Both the position numbers and the translations under genes were made by a program. DNA of 52,970 bases, from contig JADZEI010000087.1 of the NCBI GenBank assembly GCA_020850615.1, positions 1 through 52,970 of the forward strand, written 5' to 3'. The notes beneath the pieces are model-generated. The model was given only the letters and a program-made list of their open reading frames with translations, was not told where the DNA came from and searched no databases. This document shows, one piece after another, positions 25,612-34,454 of the stretch (the stretch's first letter is position 1; the number at the start of each line of letters is the position of its first letter). The stretch comes from Dehalococcoidia bacterium (GTDB lineage Bacteria > Chloroflexota > Dehalococcoidia > Tepidiformales > Tepidiformaceae).

Positions 25612-26832
25612 ATGCTCGTAGTCCAGAAGTACGGCGGCACCTCCGTCGCCGATGCCGACCGCATCCGCCACGTCGCGGGGCGCGTGGTGAAGCGCGTCCG
25701 CGCCGGCGACCAGGTCGTCGTCGTCGTCTCCGCCATGGGCAACACCACCGACGAACTCATCGACCTCGCCCTTTCGATCACCCCCGAGCCTGACCCCCGC
25801 GAGCTCGACATCCTCCTCTCCACCGGCGAGCAGATGTCCATCGCCCTCGTCGCGATGGCCCTTCGCGCGCTCGGCCAGGACGCCGTCGGCCTCACCGGCC
25901 AGCAGGCTGGCATCTACACCCGCGCGAACTACGGTTCCGGCCGCATTGCCCGCGTCGAAGCCGAGCGCATCAAGTTCGAGCTCGCCGCCGGCCGCGTGCC
26001 CATCATCGCCGGCTTTCAGGGCGTGACCGACGAGCAGGAAATCGTCACCCTCGGACGCGGCGCAAGTGACACCACGGCCGTGGCCCTCGCCATCGCCCTC
26101 GGCGCCGACCGCTGCGAGAACTGCAAGGACGTCGAAGGCGTCTACACCGCCGACCCCCGCCTCGTCCCCACCGCCCGCCGCCTCGCCGATATCACCTACG
26201 AAGAGATGCTCGAGCTTGCGACCCAGGGCTCCCAGGTCATGCATAACCGCGCCGTCGAGCTCGCCTCCGTCTACGGCATCCCCGTGCTCGTCACCTCGAG
26301 CATGGTCGATGCGCCCGGCACCCTGATCCACGGAGACCCTGAACAGATGGAAGAACGCAACCGCGTGCGTGGCATCGCGCACGATACCGATGTCGCCAAG
26401 ATCACCGTCCGCGGCGTCCCCGATAAGCCCGGCATCGCCGCCGACATCTTCGAGCCCCTCGCCGCCGCCGGCGTCTCCGTCGACACCATCGTCCAGAACG
26501 CCAGCGAACGCGACCTCACCGACCTCACGTTCACCATCTCGCGCAAGGACCTCAAGCGCGCCGAATCGCTCATGACCGGCATCTGCAGCGATGTCGGCGC
26601 TGCCGGGTTCGCCGCCGATGGCAACCTCGGCAAGGTCAGCATCGTCGGCGTCGGCATCCAGACCGCCCAGGGCTATGCCGCGCGGATGTTCCGCAGCCTC
26701 TCCGACCACGGCATCAACATCGAGATGATTTCCACCAGCGAGATCCGCCTCACCTGCATCATCGATGCCGAGCGCGTCGCCGACGCCGTGCGCGTCCTCC
26801 ACGACGCCTTCGAGCTCGAAAGGGCCGAGTAA
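25612..26832 (+). CDS. lysC: Aspartate kinase
   Basis: Aspartokinase of 406 residues, the usual length of the bacterial monofunctional form. It phosphorylates aspartate as the first step toward lysine, threonine and methionine. The N-terminal signature KYGGTSV is at residues 6-12. The kinase core includes STGEQMSIALVA, LGRGASDTTAVALA and DVEGVYTADPR. Two C-terminal ACT domains (about residues 265-406) would mediate feedback inhibition; VSIVGVGIQ and MISTSEIRLTCII are conserved there. ATG 25612 was chosen because homology begins immediately; there is no clear ribosome binding site and the longer upstream frame runs through the heptad repeat. Confidence 0.95.
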   Translation: MLVVQKYGGTSVADADRIRHVAGRVVKRVRAGDQVVVVVSAMGNTTDELIDLALSITPEPDPRELDILLSTGEQMSIALVAMALRALGQDAVGLTGQQAGIYTRANYGSGRIARVEAERIKFELAAGRVPIIAGFQGVTDEQEIVTLGRGASDTTAVALAIALGADRCENCKDVEGVYTADPRLVPTARRLADITYEEMLELATQGSQVMHNRAVELASVYGIPVLVTSSMVDAPGTLIHGDPEQMEERNRVRGIAHDTDVAKITVRGVPDKPGIAADIFEPLAAAGVSVDTIVQNASERDLTDLTFTISRKDLKRAESLMTGICSDVGAAGFAADGNLGKVSIVGVGIQTAQGYAARMFRSLSDHGINIEMISTSEIRLTCIIDAERVADAVRVLHDAFELERAE

Positions 26833-26848
26833 GCTACCGCCCGTCCCG

Positions 26849-26854
26849 TATACT
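26849..26854 (+). promoter_or_regulatory. -10 box of the toxin-antitoxin operon (near-leaderless)
   Basis: TATACT lies 6 nt before the ATG at 26861, so transcription should start at the start codon. It is inside the short spacer after aspartate kinase, giving the pair its own promoter. Confidence 0.5.
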
Positions 26855-26860
26855 CGGGAC

Positions 26861-27172
26861 ATGGCATCGACGCACCGCATCGCCCGCGCCCGTGTCCGGG
26901 AAGACGGCACGATCGTCCTCCCGCCCGACGTCGCCCGCGAGCTCCACGCCGCCCCCGGCGACGAGCTCGACGTGAATGTCGAGCACTCCGCGGTCGTGCT
27001 CTGCCCCGCCGCCGGATCCGCGGAGGCGGAACGCGAGTCCCTCTCGCCCGAGGAAGATGTCGCCCGCCGCCGCGCGGACCTCGAGCGGCTCAGCGAGCTG
27101 TGGGGAAACGCCCTCGGCGGCCAGGACCCGACCGAGTTCATCCGCGAACTGAGGAGCGAGTGGCCGGACTGA
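26861..27172 (+). CDS. AbrB/VapB-like antitoxin, DNA-binding
   Basis: Protein of 103 residues whose first half looks like a SpoVT/AbrB swapped-hairpin DNA-binding domain (RARVREDGTIVLPPDVAREL, then GDELDVNVEHSAVVL). The second half is charged and helical (EEDVARRRADLERLSELW), suited to wrapping a toxin. It overlaps the PIN-domain gene by 13 nt, the standard antitoxin-first layout. Such antitoxins neutralise the toxin and repress their own promoter. Confidence 0.75.
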   Translation: MASTHRIARARVREDGTIVLPPDVARELHAAPGDELDVNVEHSAVVLCPAAGSAEAERESLSPEEDVARRRADLERLSELWGNALGGQDPTEFIRELRSEWPD

Positions 27173-27609
27173 GCATTCCGACCGTGTTTGGCGTCGATTC
27201 CGACTGCCTGATCTACGCCTTCGAACAGCCGGAGACCCAGCGGGGACGATTGGCGTGGGACGCGTTCCTGCGCCCGGGTGTTCGCGTCTACGCATCGACA
27301 CTCGTCATCGCCGAGTTGGCGACTGGGCGATTGCGGCAGCCCGCCGGTGGCGAGCACGCACTTGTGCCGCTCCTGGACCAGCTCCTCACCCGCGAGTGGC
27401 TCACCTTCGTCGACGTAACCACCGACGTCGCCCTCGTAGCCGCGCGCATCCGCGCCGAAGCCGGGCTGAAGCTCCCCGACGCTATCAACATCGCCGCCGC
27501 CACCGTGTCCGGCGCCGAGGCCTACCTGACCAACGACCGGCGCCAGCAGCGTCCCGGCGCGGGCATCCCGGTCCACATCCTCGACGACCTCCTCGACCCC
27601 GCCACCTGA
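27160..27609 (+). CDS. PIN-domain protein, probable VapC-like toxin ribonuclease
   Basis: PIN-domain protein of 149 residues, a likely Mg2+-dependent ribonuclease. The acidic active-site residues appear as Asp13 in VDSDCLIYAF, Glu52 in VIAELATG, Asp107 in LPDAINIAAA and Asp126 in LTNDRR, matching the PIN pattern. GTG 27160 has GAGGAG just upstream and overlaps the antitoxin; GTG 27184 is a possible later start. The pair forms a VapBC-type module; the RNA target is unknown. Confidence 0.85.
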   Translation: MAGLSIPTVFGVDSDCLIYAFEQPETQRGRLAWDAFLRPGVRVYASTLVIAELATGRLRQPAGGEHALVPLLDQLLTREWLTFVDVTTDVALVAARIRAEAGLKLPDAINIAAATVSGAEAYLTNDRRQQRPGAGIPVHILDDLLDPAT

Positions 27610-27634
27610 TCCCTTCACGCCGCCATTCCCCCGA

Positions 27635-27661
27635 TTAGCACTCGGTTTGCTACACTGCTAA
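27635..27661. promoter_or_regulatory. CIRCE operator (HrcA site) upstream of dnaJ
   Basis: TTAGCACTC (27635-27643, perfect left arm), 9-nt spacer, CACTGCTAA (27653-27661, seven of nine matches to GAGTGCTAA). This is the CIRCE layout bound by the heat-shock repressor HrcA. The -10 box TACACT (27651-27656) overlaps the right arm, so binding would block the promoter. The dnaJ GTG starts 2 nt after the right arm. Confidence 0.8.
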
Positions 27662-27663
27662 CC

Positions 27664-28803
27664 GTGCCCGCACACCAACGCGACTACTACGAAGTCCTCG
27701 GCGTCGAACGTGGCGCCTCCGCCCAGGACCTCAAGAAGGCCTACCGCAAGCTCGCCATGGAGTTCCATCCCGACCGGAACTCCGCGCCCGACGCTGCCGA
27801 GAAGTTCAAGGAAGTCAACCGCGCTTACGAAGTCCTCTCCGACGACGAGAAGCGCAACATCTACGACCGCTTCGGCCACGCCGGCGTCGAAGGCCACGGT
27901 GCGGGCCCCCAGGGCTTCGACGGCTTCTCCACCTTCGAAGGCTTCGGCGACATCTTCGACGCGTTCTTCGGCGGCGCGCAGCGCGGTGGCGGGCGGCGCC
28001 GGCGCGGCCCCGCACGCGGCGGCGACCTCCGCTACAACCTCAAGCTCACCTTCGAAGAGGCCGCGTTCGGCGTCGAAAAAGAGATAGAGTTCGCCCGCAT
28101 GGAGCGCTGCGAGCACTGCTCCGGCCGCGGCGCCGAACCCGGCACCGAACTCACCGTCTGCCCCGACTGCAACGGCGCCGGCGAGATCCGCCGTGCCCAG
28201 CAGAGCATCTTCGGCCAGTTCGTGAACGTCTCTGCCTGCGGGCGCTGCCAGGGCGAAGGCCGCATCGTCTCCAACCCCTGCGAGACGTGCCGCGGCACCG
28301 GCCGCCAGCGCAGCGAGCGCAAGATCGCCGTGAAGGTCCCCGCCGGCGTCGATGACGGCGCCCAGATCCGCATCGGGGGTGAGGGCGAAGCCGGCGTTCG
28401 CGGCGGCGAGCCCGGGCATCTCTACGTCGTCCTCGCCGTCGCCCGCCACGCCGTCTTCCAGCGCGTCGAAGACCACATCCTCCTCGAGCTCCCGGTCAAC
28501 GTCGCGCAGGCCGCGCTCGGCGCGAAGGTCACCATCCCCACCCTCGATGGCGACATGGAGTTCGAAGTCCCCGCCGGCACCCAGACCGACGAGGAGTTCG
28601 TCATCCGCGGCAAGGGCGTCCCGCACCTCCGCTCCAGCGGCCGCGGCGACATGGTCGTGCGCGTCACCGCCGTCATCCCCGAATCCCTCACCGACGAGCA
28701 GCGCGAGCTCCTCGAGAAGCTCGCCGAGACCATGGGCACCCCGGTCCTCCCCAAGCGCAGCAAGGGCTTCTTCGAGCGCATCCGCGACGCCATGGCCGGC
28801 TGA
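27664..28803 (+). CDS. dnaJ: Chaperone protein DnaJ
   Basis: Hsp40 co-chaperone of 379 residues that stimulates DnaK ATPase and binds unfolded proteins. The J domain (1-70) has HPD at 35-37, followed by a Gly/Phe-rich stretch with [14 protein letters not shown]. The zinc-binding region (about 149-215) has four CxxCxGxG-type repeats: [24 protein letters not shown] and CETCRGTG. Two beta-barrel substrate-binding domains follow. dnaK and grpE are not adjacent. The GTG is 7 nt from the -10 box, so the transcript is nearly leaderless and controlled through the CIRCE site. Confidence 0.96.
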   Translation: MPAHQRDYYEVLGVERGASAQDLKKAYRKLAMEFHPDRNSAPDAAEKFKEVNRAYEVLSDDEKRNIYDRFGHAGVEGHGAGPQGFDGFSTFEGFGDIFDAFFGGAQRGGGRRRRGPARGGDLRYNLKLTFEEAAFGVEKEIEFARMERCEHCSGRGAEPGTELTVCPDCNGAGEIRRAQQSIFGQFVNVSACGRCQGEGRIVSNPCETCRGTGRQRSERKIAVKVPAGVDDGAQIRIGGEGEAGVRGGEPGHLYVVLAVARHAVFQRVEDHILLELPVNVAQAALGAKVTIPTLDGDMEFEVPAGTQTDEEFVIRGKGVPHLRSSGRGDMVVRVTAVIPESLTDEQRELLEKLAETMGTPVLPKRSKGFFERIRDAMAG

Positions 28804-28946
28804 GATCGCGGCTGCTATCAATCGCACCATCGGCCTCCCCCATACCCCGGTCCGCCCGCCTTCGCCGTTAATCCCGCGATAAACCCCCGTTCCTACCTTC
28901 CAAAACGGCGCGACACCGCGCTGACACGAAGGAGAACGGAAGCCCT

Positions 28947-29996
28947 ATGCCCCGTACGACACGCCGCCGCTGGCTGCTTATCTCGATGGCAGCCCTGGCA
29001 ATGGTCTCGTCCCTCGCCGTCGCCTGCGGCGGCGACGATGATGACGACGACGCCACCACCACTACCACGACCAGCTCCGCGACCTCCAGTGCCACCGGCA
29101 CGGCAACCTCCGCCGCCGCGAAGGTCGACTACAGCAAGCTCAGCGGCGAGCTCCGCATCGACGGCTCCTCGACCGTCTATCCCATCTCCGAAGCCGCTGC
29201 CGAGGAGTTCGGCAAGGCCGCGAAGGGCGTCCGCGTCAACGTCGCCCTCTCCGGGACGGGCGGCGGCTTCGAGAAGTTCTGCCGCGGCGAGACCGTCATC
29301 AGCAACGCCTCCCGCCCGATCAAGACCGGCGCCGGCAGCGAAACGGAGAAGTGCACCACCGCCGGCATCGAGCCCGTCGAGTTCCAGGTCGCGGTCGACG
29401 CCCTCACCGTCGTCGTCAGCCCCCAGAACACCTGGGCGAAGTGCATGACCGTCCAGCAGCTCAACATGGCCTACAGGGCCGGCGGCGCCACGAAGTGGAG
29501 CGACATCGACCCGAGCTGGCCCGACGAGACCATCACGTTCTACTACCCCGGCGCGGATTCCGGCACCTTCGACTACTTCAAGGAAGCCGTCATCGGCGCC
29601 GTGAAAGACACCTCGCACCGCACCGACGGCACCTCCTCCGAAGACGACAACGTCCTCGTCCGCGGCGTCGAGGGCGACAAGAACGCCATCGGCTACTTCG
29701 GCTTCGCCTACTATCAGGAAGAGGCCCAGAAGCTGAAAGCCGTCGAGATCGACGGTGGCAGCGGCTGCGTCGCCCCCACCGCCGAGAACGCCATCTCCGG
29801 CAAGTACTCGCCGCTCGCCCGCCCGCTCTTCATGTACTCCTCGAAGGACCTCCTCACTGAGAACGCCGCGGTCGCCGGCTTCCTGGACTTCGTCCTGGCG
29901 AACCAGGCGGAGCTCAACGAGAGCGTCGGCTACATCCCCCTCCCGGCCGACGCCCTTGCGAAATCGCAGGCGACGCTCGCGCCCTACATCAAGTGA
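28947..29996 (+). CDS. pstS: Phosphate ABC transporter substrate-binding lipoprotein PstS
   Basis: Periplasmic-type phosphate-binding protein of 349 residues. The signal peptide ends with lipobox LAVAC, followed by GGDDDDDD and a Thr/Ser/Ala linker, indicating a membrane-anchored lipoprotein. Phosphate-contact segments are GSSTVYPISEAAAEEF, SGTGGGFEKFCRGE and ISNASRPIK. An extended DALTVVVSPQNTWAKCMTV segment is typical of the PstS/SphX group. ATG 28947 has GGAG about 14 nt upstream. It is the first gene of pstSCAB-phoU. I cannot identify a PHO box with confidence in the 143-bp upstream region. Confidence 0.94.
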   Translation: MPRTTRRRWLLISMAALAMVSSLAVACGGDDDDDDATTTTTTSSATSSATGTATSAAAKVDYSKLSGELRIDGSSTVYPISEAAAEEFGKAAKGVRVNVALSGTGGGFEKFCRGETVISNASRPIKTGAGSETEKCTTAGIEPVEFQVAVDALTVVVSPQNTWAKCMTVQQLNMAYRAGGATKWSDIDPSWPDETITFYYPGADSGTFDYFKEAVIGAVKDTSHRTDGTSSEDDNVLVRGVEGDKNAIGYFGFAYYQEEAQKLKAVEIDGGSGCVAPTAENAISGKYSPLARPLFMYSSKDLLTENAAVAGFLDFVLANQAELNESVGYIPLPADALAKSQATLAPYIK

Positions 29997-30024
29997 CGCC
30001 AATAGCGGTATAGGTCTCTTCTAC

Positions 30025-30052
30025 CGGGCGGCGGGAACTTCTCCGCCGCCCG
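30025..30052 (+). terminator. Hairpin between pstS and pstC
   Basis: A 10-bp stem (30025-30034 with 30043-30052, core GGGCGGCGG/CCGCCGCCC) with an 8-nt loop, followed by TCGTTGTTAACAA. It should partly terminate or protect the pstS message, giving more binding protein than permease, as is usual in pst operons. Confidence 0.7.
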
Positions 30053-30124
30053 TCGTTGTTAACAATCCAACCACACGCGCTCGATACCCTCGAAGCATCG
30101 AACCCGGAATGGGAGCTCCCATCC

Positions 30125-31078
30125 ATGGCCATCGCCGGCAGCTCGCCCACGGACGCCGAACTCAGGGGACAGCTCAGGAAGCGCCCCCTCAAGCGGCCCG
30201 GTGAATCGCTCATCATCGCCGCCCTCACGCTCTGTGGGCTCGTATCTTTTGTCATCACCGCGCTCATCGTCTTCACCCTCTTCGGCGAAACCGTCGACTT
30301 CTTCTCCGAAGTCAGCATCTGGGAGTTTGCGACCGGCACCCACTGGCAGGCGCTCATCCCGCCGGACCACCACTTCGGCGTCTGGGCCCTCGTCGCTGGC
30401 ACGGCCAACGTGGTCCTCTGGACGATGGTCTTCGCCCTCCCGCTCGGGCTCATGGCCGCCATCTACCTCAGCGAGTACGCCAGCCCGCGCGCCCGCAAGG
30501 TCCTCAAGCCCATGCTCGAAGCCCTCGCCGGTGTCCCCACCGTCGTCTACGCCTTCTTCGCCCTCACCTTCATCACCGAGGACTTCCTCCAGCCGATGCT
30601 CGGCACCGACCGCGTGCCGATTTTCAACTCCCTCTCGGCCTCGCTGATCATGGCCGTCATGATCCTCCCAACGATCGCCTCCGTCTCCGAAGACGCCATG
30701 GCGAACGTCCCCCGGGACCTCCGCGAAGCCGCCTACGGCCTCGGCGCCACCCGCCTCGAAGTAGCCGTCCGCGTCGTCCTCCCGGCAGCTCTCTCCGGCG
30801 TCATCGCGGCTGTCCTCCTCGCGGTCGCCCGCGTCGTCGGCGAAACCATGATCGTCGCCATCGCCGCCGGCTCCACGCCCAACTTCACCCTCATGCCGCT
30901 CGAGACCATCCAGACCATGACCGGTTACATGCTCCAGGTCGGCCTCGGCGATGCCGCCCGCGGCACCCTCGACTACACCTCGCTCTTCGCCGTCGGAAGC
31001 ACGCTCTTCCTCTTCACCTTCATTCTCAACGTCGCGGCCCAGGTCATCGTCCGCCGCTTCCGGGAGGCCTACGACTGA
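30125..31078 (+). CDS. pstC: Phosphate ABC transporter permease PstC
   Basis: Membrane permease of 317 residues. After a charged N-terminus (LRKRPLKRPGES) the first helix and a soluble segment containing FFSEVSIWEFATGTHWQAL follow, a PstC landmark. The core has AIYLSEYASPRARKVLKPML and the ATPase-contact loop DLREAAYGLGATRLEVAVRV. The C-terminus is VAAQVIVRRFREAYD. ATG 30125 was chosen; a TTG at 30056 would add 23 residues overlapping the terminator tail. The stop overlaps the pstA ATG. Confidence 0.93.
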   Translation: MAIAGSSPTDAELRGQLRKRPLKRPGESLIIAALTLCGLVSFVITALIVFTLFGETVDFFSEVSIWEFATGTHWQALIPPDHHFGVWALVAGTANVVLWTMVFALPLGLMAAIYLSEYASPRARKVLKPMLEALAGVPTVVYAFFALTFITEDFLQPMLGTDRVPIFNSLSASLIMAVMILPTIASVSEDAMANVPRDLREAAYGLGATRLEVAVRVVLPAALSGVIAAVLLAVARVVGETMIVAIAAGSTPNFTLMPLETIQTMTGYMLQVGLGDAARGTLDYTSLFAVGSTLFLFTFILNVAAQVIVRRFREAYD

Positions 31079-31962
31079 TGGCCCTCGATTCCAACGCCGT
31101 CACCACTCTCCGCGCCACCGGTGCCGTCGCCCGCCGCCAGTTCGTCTCGCGTGCCTCGCGCTGGGTCTTCCTCGTGGCGACGATGCTCGGCGTCACCGCC
31201 CTGCTCTTCCTCGCCTACGACACCGCCCAGTCCGGCGGCACCCACGTCGACCTGGACTTCCTCACCAGCTATCCCTCCCGCTTCGCCGAGCAGGCCGGCC
31301 TCCGCTCGGCCATCCTTGGCACGCTCTGGGTGATGGTCGTCACGGTCGCGCTTGCCATCCCCGTCGCCATCGGCACCGCGCTCTACATCACCGAGTTCGC
31401 TCCCAAGGGCAAGCTCCTCACCCTCATCGAGCTCAACCTCTCGAACCTCGCCGGTGTGCCCAGCATCATCTACGGCATCCTCGGCCTCGCCGTGTTCGTC
31501 CGGCTCATGGATCTGGGCCCAAGCATCCTTGCCGGCGCCCTCACCCTTGCCATCATGATCCTCCCGATGACCGTCATCGCCTCCGTCGAGGCCATCCGCC
31601 AGGTCCCGCCCAGCATCCGCGATGGCTCCCTCGCGCTCGGTGCCACGCGCTGGCAGACCGTCTGGTACCACACCCTCCCCGGCGCCATGCCCGGCATCAT
31701 GACCGGCACCATCCTCGCCATCTCCCGCGCCGCCGGCGAAACCGCCGCCCTCATCATGATCGGCGCCTTCTCCTTCATCGCCTTCGACCCCGCGGGCGTC
31801 ACCGACGACTTCACCACCGTCCCGATCCAGATCTACAACTGGACCATCCGCCCCGGCGAGGACTTCAAGGAGATCGCCGCCGCCGCCATCATCGTGATGA
31901 TGGTGTTCATCCTCAGCCTGAACCTCGTCGCCATCGCCATCCGCGAGCGGTTCCGCCGCTAG
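31078..31962 (+). CDS. pstA: Phosphate ABC transporter permease PstA
   Basis: Partner permease of 294 residues. Family landmarks are LDFLTSYPSRFAEQAG, which follows the first helix, then AIGTALYITEFAPKG and NLSNLAGVPSIIYGILGLAV. The ATPase-contact region is IRDGSLALGATRWQTVWYH. It is coupled to pstC by overlapping stop and start codons (TGATG). Confidence 0.94.
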   Translation: MALDSNAVTTLRATGAVARRQFVSRASRWVFLVATMLGVTALLFLAYDTAQSGGTHVDLDFLTSYPSRFAEQAGLRSAILGTLWVMVVTVALAIPVAIGTALYITEFAPKGKLLTLIELNLSNLAGVPSIIYGILGLAVFVRLMDLGPSILAGALTLAIMILPMTVIASVEAIRQVPPSIRDGSLALGATRWQTVWYHTLPGAMPGIMTGTILAISRAAGETAALIMIGAFSFIAFDPAGVTDDFTTVPIQIYNWTIRPGEDFKEIAAAAIIVMMVFILSLNLVAIAIRERFRR

Positions 31963-31986
31963 CGCCACCCCTACGGATTGAGTGCC

Positions 31987-32862
31987 ATGACCCAGCCACG
32001 CATCGACATCAAGTTGCCATCTAATGGCGAGAACGAATCCCCATTCGCATCGTTCTCGCCGGCCCCGGCCAATGCCGCCAGCGTCATCAAGCCCGATGAG
32101 CCAGCTGCCATCACCGTCGAGGACCTGAACCTCTGGTACGGCCCAAAGCAGGCCCTCACCAACGTCTCCCTCCAGTTCCCCCAGAACAAGGTCACCGCCC
32201 TCATCGGCCCCTCCGGCTGCGGCAAGAGCACCCTCCTGCGGTCCATCAACCGCATGAACGACCTCATCCCCGGCGTCCGCATCCAGGGCTCCGTCGACTA
32301 CCACGGCATCAACATCTACGGGAACGACATCGACCCCGTCGAAGTCCGCCGCCGCATCGGCATGGTCTTCCAGAAGCCCAACCCCTTCCCCAAGACCATC
32401 TTCGACAACGTGATGTTCGGCGCGAAGGTCAACGGCTTCAAAGGCAACTCCCACCAGCTCGTCGAAGACTGCCTCCGCAAGGCCGCGCTCTGGGAAGAGG
32501 TGAAGGACAACCTCAAGAAGTCCGGCCTCGCCCTCTCCGGTGGTCAGCAGCAGCGTCTCTGCATTGCCCGCGCCATCGCCAACCAGCCCGACGTCATCCT
32601 CATGGACGAACCCTGCTCCGCCCTCGACCCGATCGCGACGCTCAAGATCGAAGACCTCATGCGCGACCTCGTGAAGGACTACACGATCGTCATCGTGACG
32701 CATAATATGCAGCAGGCAGCCCGCGTCTCGGACTACACCGCTTTCATGCTCTCCGACGAGCGCGTGACCGGTCAGCTGATCGAGTATGCTCCGACCGAAC
32801 GGCTGTTCACCAACCCACACGACAAGCGCACCGAGGATTACATCAGCGGGCGCTTCGGCTAA
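31987..32862 (+). CDS. pstB: Phosphate ABC transporter ATP-binding protein PstB
   Basis: ATPase of 291 residues. It has Walker [10 protein letters not shown] (about residues 73-81), the PstB-specific segment [16 protein letters not shown], signature LSGGQQQR (about 183), Walker [14 protein letters not shown] and the H-loop THNMQQ. The first 40 residues form a low-complexity extension ahead of the usual start of homology. ATG 31987 is preferred over a TTG 9 nt upstream. It energises phosphate uptake by PstC/PstA. Confidence 0.95.
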   Translation: MTQPRIDIKLPSNGENESPFASFSPAPANAASVIKPDEPAAITVEDLNLWYGPKQALTNVSLQFPQNKVTALIGPSGCGKSTLLRSINRMNDLIPGVRIQGSVDYHGINIYGNDIDPVEVRRRIGMVFQKPNPFPKTIFDNVMFGAKVNGFKGNSHQLVEDCLRKAALWEEVKDNLKKSGLALSGGQQQRLCIARAIANQPDVILMDEPCSALDPIATLKIEDLMRDLVKDYTIVIVTHNMQQAARVSDYTAFMLSDERVTGQLIEYAPTERLFTNPHDKRTEDYISGRFG

Positions 32863-32873
32863 AAGGCGGTCGC

Positions 32874-33539
32874 ATGACCAGGGAGCTCTTCCACAGGGAG
32901 ATCGGTCAACTCCAGGACGACGTCCTCGTCCTCGGCTCCATGGCGGAAAAAGCCATCATGGATGCCATGGAGTCCCTTCGCGACGGCGACCGCCAGTGGT
33001 CCCAGAAGATCGTCGCCGACGACGCCCGCATCAACGCCAAGCGCTTCGAAGTCGAAGAGAAGTCCGTCTTCGTCATCGCCTCCCAGCAGCCCATGGCATC
33101 CGACCTCCGCGCTCTCGTCAGCATGCTCTTCATCGTCACGGACCTGGAGCGCATTGCCGACCACGCCGAGGGCATCGCCCGCATCAACCTTTTGCTCGAA
33201 GACGAGCCGCTCCCCCGCCGCCTCGGCTACCTCCCCGCCATGGCCGACCGCGCCGTAGCGATGCTCCGCGATAGCCTGAAGGCCTACATCGACCAGGACA
33301 TCGACCTCGCCCGCCGCACCTGCGAAGCCGACGACGAAGTCGACCACCTCCAGGACCGCGTCTACGAAGACGCCACCCAGGCCATGATCGCCGACCCCAG
33401 CACCATCCAGCGCAACACCTACATGCTCTGGGCGTCCCACAACCTCGAACGCATCGCCGACCGCTGCACCAACATCTGCGAACGCGTCATCTACCTCGTC
33501 ACCGGCCAGATGCAGGAGATCAACGTCTCCAAGTACTGA
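32874..33539 (+). CDS. phoU: Phosphate signalling complex protein PhoU
   Basis: PhoU of 221 residues, made of two three-helix-bundle repeats with metal-binding acidic motifs: DARINAKRFEVEE and LERIADHAEGIARIN in the first half, DDEVDHLQDRVYED and LERIADRCTNICERV in the second. It connects Pst transporter status to the phosphate two-component system. It begins 11 nt after pstB with an AAGGCGG-like site and ends the operon; no two-component genes follow. Confidence 0.95.
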   Translation: MTRELFHREIGQLQDDVLVLGSMAEKAIMDAMESLRDGDRQWSQKIVADDARINAKRFEVEEKSVFVIASQQPMASDLRALVSMLFIVTDLERIADHAEGIARINLLLEDEPLPRRLGYLPAMADRAVAMLRDSLKAYIDQDIDLARRTCEADDEVDHLQDRVYEDATQAMIADPSTIQRNTYMLWASHNLERIADRCTNICERVIYLVTGQMQEINVSKY

Positions 33540-33591
33540 CCTCGCCGCGCTGTGCCTCTTAGCCGATCGCCTGCTACGATGATGGACAGGT

Positions 33592-33668
33592 GGCGGGCGT
33601 AGCGTAGCGGTTAACGCGTCTGGTTGTGGCCCAGAAGATCGAGGGTTCGAACCCCTCCGCTCGCCCCA
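33592..33668 (+). tRNA. tRNA-His (anticodon GTG)
   Basis: A full cloverleaf can be drawn. The acceptor stem is GCGGGCG (33593-33599) with CGCTCGC (33658-33664, one G-T pair). An extra 5' G (33592) pairs with discriminator C73, the hallmark of tRNA-His. The anticodon arm is TCTGG-TTGTGGC-CCAGA with GTG in the loop, and the T-arm is GAGGG-TTCGAAC-CCCTC. CCA is encoded. A -10-like TACGAT is at 33575-33580. Confidence 0.95.
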
Positions 33669-33678
33669 ATTCCCCTTC

Positions 33679-34299
33679 TCACCCCTGTGCGCCCCGCTGC
33701 CCGAACCGGGGCCGCGCCTGGTCTGTGACCTCCGGCGGTTCCAGTTCCCCGCCCTCCTCCTGCCGCTCGATCGCATCCATCACCGCCTTCGGAGACGTGT
33801 CCCGCTCGAGCGACGCCATGTCGCCATTCGTGTCGAGCTGCACCCCGAGGTGGTCCGCGATCGCGTGCACCCCCGCCAGCAGCCGCGTCACTTCGTGCTC
33901 CGCCAGCAGGTTGATGTGCAGGTCCAGGTCCGAACGACGGTCCGCCAGCACCTGCATCCGGTTCTGGCTCACCAGCACAAACGTCGAGAGGAAGATCGCC
34001 TCGAGCGAGACCACCATCGTCAGTAACCCGAAGGGGAAATCGTCGAACGCCGCCACCGGCGTCCAGCCCAGGTTCACCGCGATCCACGCCCCGAACCACA
34101 GCGCGTGCAGGTACACGAAGACCATGCTGCCCGCGAAGCACGTGATCACGTCCGCCCACCGGTCCTGAGCCGGCTTCTGCCGCTCGAACTGCCGCCGGCT
34201 GTCCAGGAGCGCGTCGATATTCTCCGCGACGATCCCGGCCAGCTCCTGGTCCCGGCTATGGTGGCCGTGCCCCGCCGTCGCCCCGGTCGCGCGTTTCAT
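33679..34299 (-). CDS. DUF1003 family membrane protein
   Basis: Protein of 206 residues of the DUF1003 family (function unknown). Two membrane helices (ITCFAGSMVFVYLHALWFGA and the segment around LLTMVVSLEAIFLSTFVLVS) are followed by the family segment QNRMQVLADRRSDLDLHINL. A hydrophilic C-terminal tail ends the protein. ATG 34299 is preferred because a -10 box (TAGCGT on the minus strand, 34312-34307) lies 7 nt upstream; the longer open frame beyond it has low-complexity sequence. It converges on the tRNA-His gene with 10 bp between them. Confidence 0.8.
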   Translation of the reverse strand: MKRATGATAGHGHHSRDQELAGIVAENIDALLDSRRQFERQKPAQDRWADVITCFAGSMVFVYLHALWFGAWIAVNLGWTPVAAFDDFPFGLLTMVVSLEAIFLSTFVLVSQNRMQVLADRRSDLDLHINLLAEHEVTRLLAGVHAIADHLGVQLDTNGDMASLERDTSPKAVMDAIERQEEGGELEPPEVTDQARPRFGQRGAQG

Positions 34300-34439
34300 C
34301 GTCACCACGCTAGCGCAGCGGCTGCCGTAAACCGCTCCCCCGCGGCGTCCAACCGTTGCAGCTTCGTACAACTCGCGCGCGACCATCCCCACGCCGGATA
34401 AGCGCCTCCGCTTCGCCGGGGCCGCATCGCCCGCACGGG

Positions 34440-34445
34440 TACAAT
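34440..34445 (+). promoter_or_regulatory. -10 box of the YihY-family gene (near-leaderless)
   Basis: TACAAT lies 6 nt before a GTG (34452) and 9 nt before the ATG (34455). No ribosome binding site is present, so translation probably starts on a leaderless transcript, perhaps at the GTG. Confidence 0.5.
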
Positions 34446-34454
34446 GCTCCCGTG

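Noticed and set aside
28804-28946. PHO box upstream of pstS
   Set aside because: No tandem 7-bp direct repeats with 4-bp spacing could be recognised; conditions of pst expression remain inferred from gene identity only.
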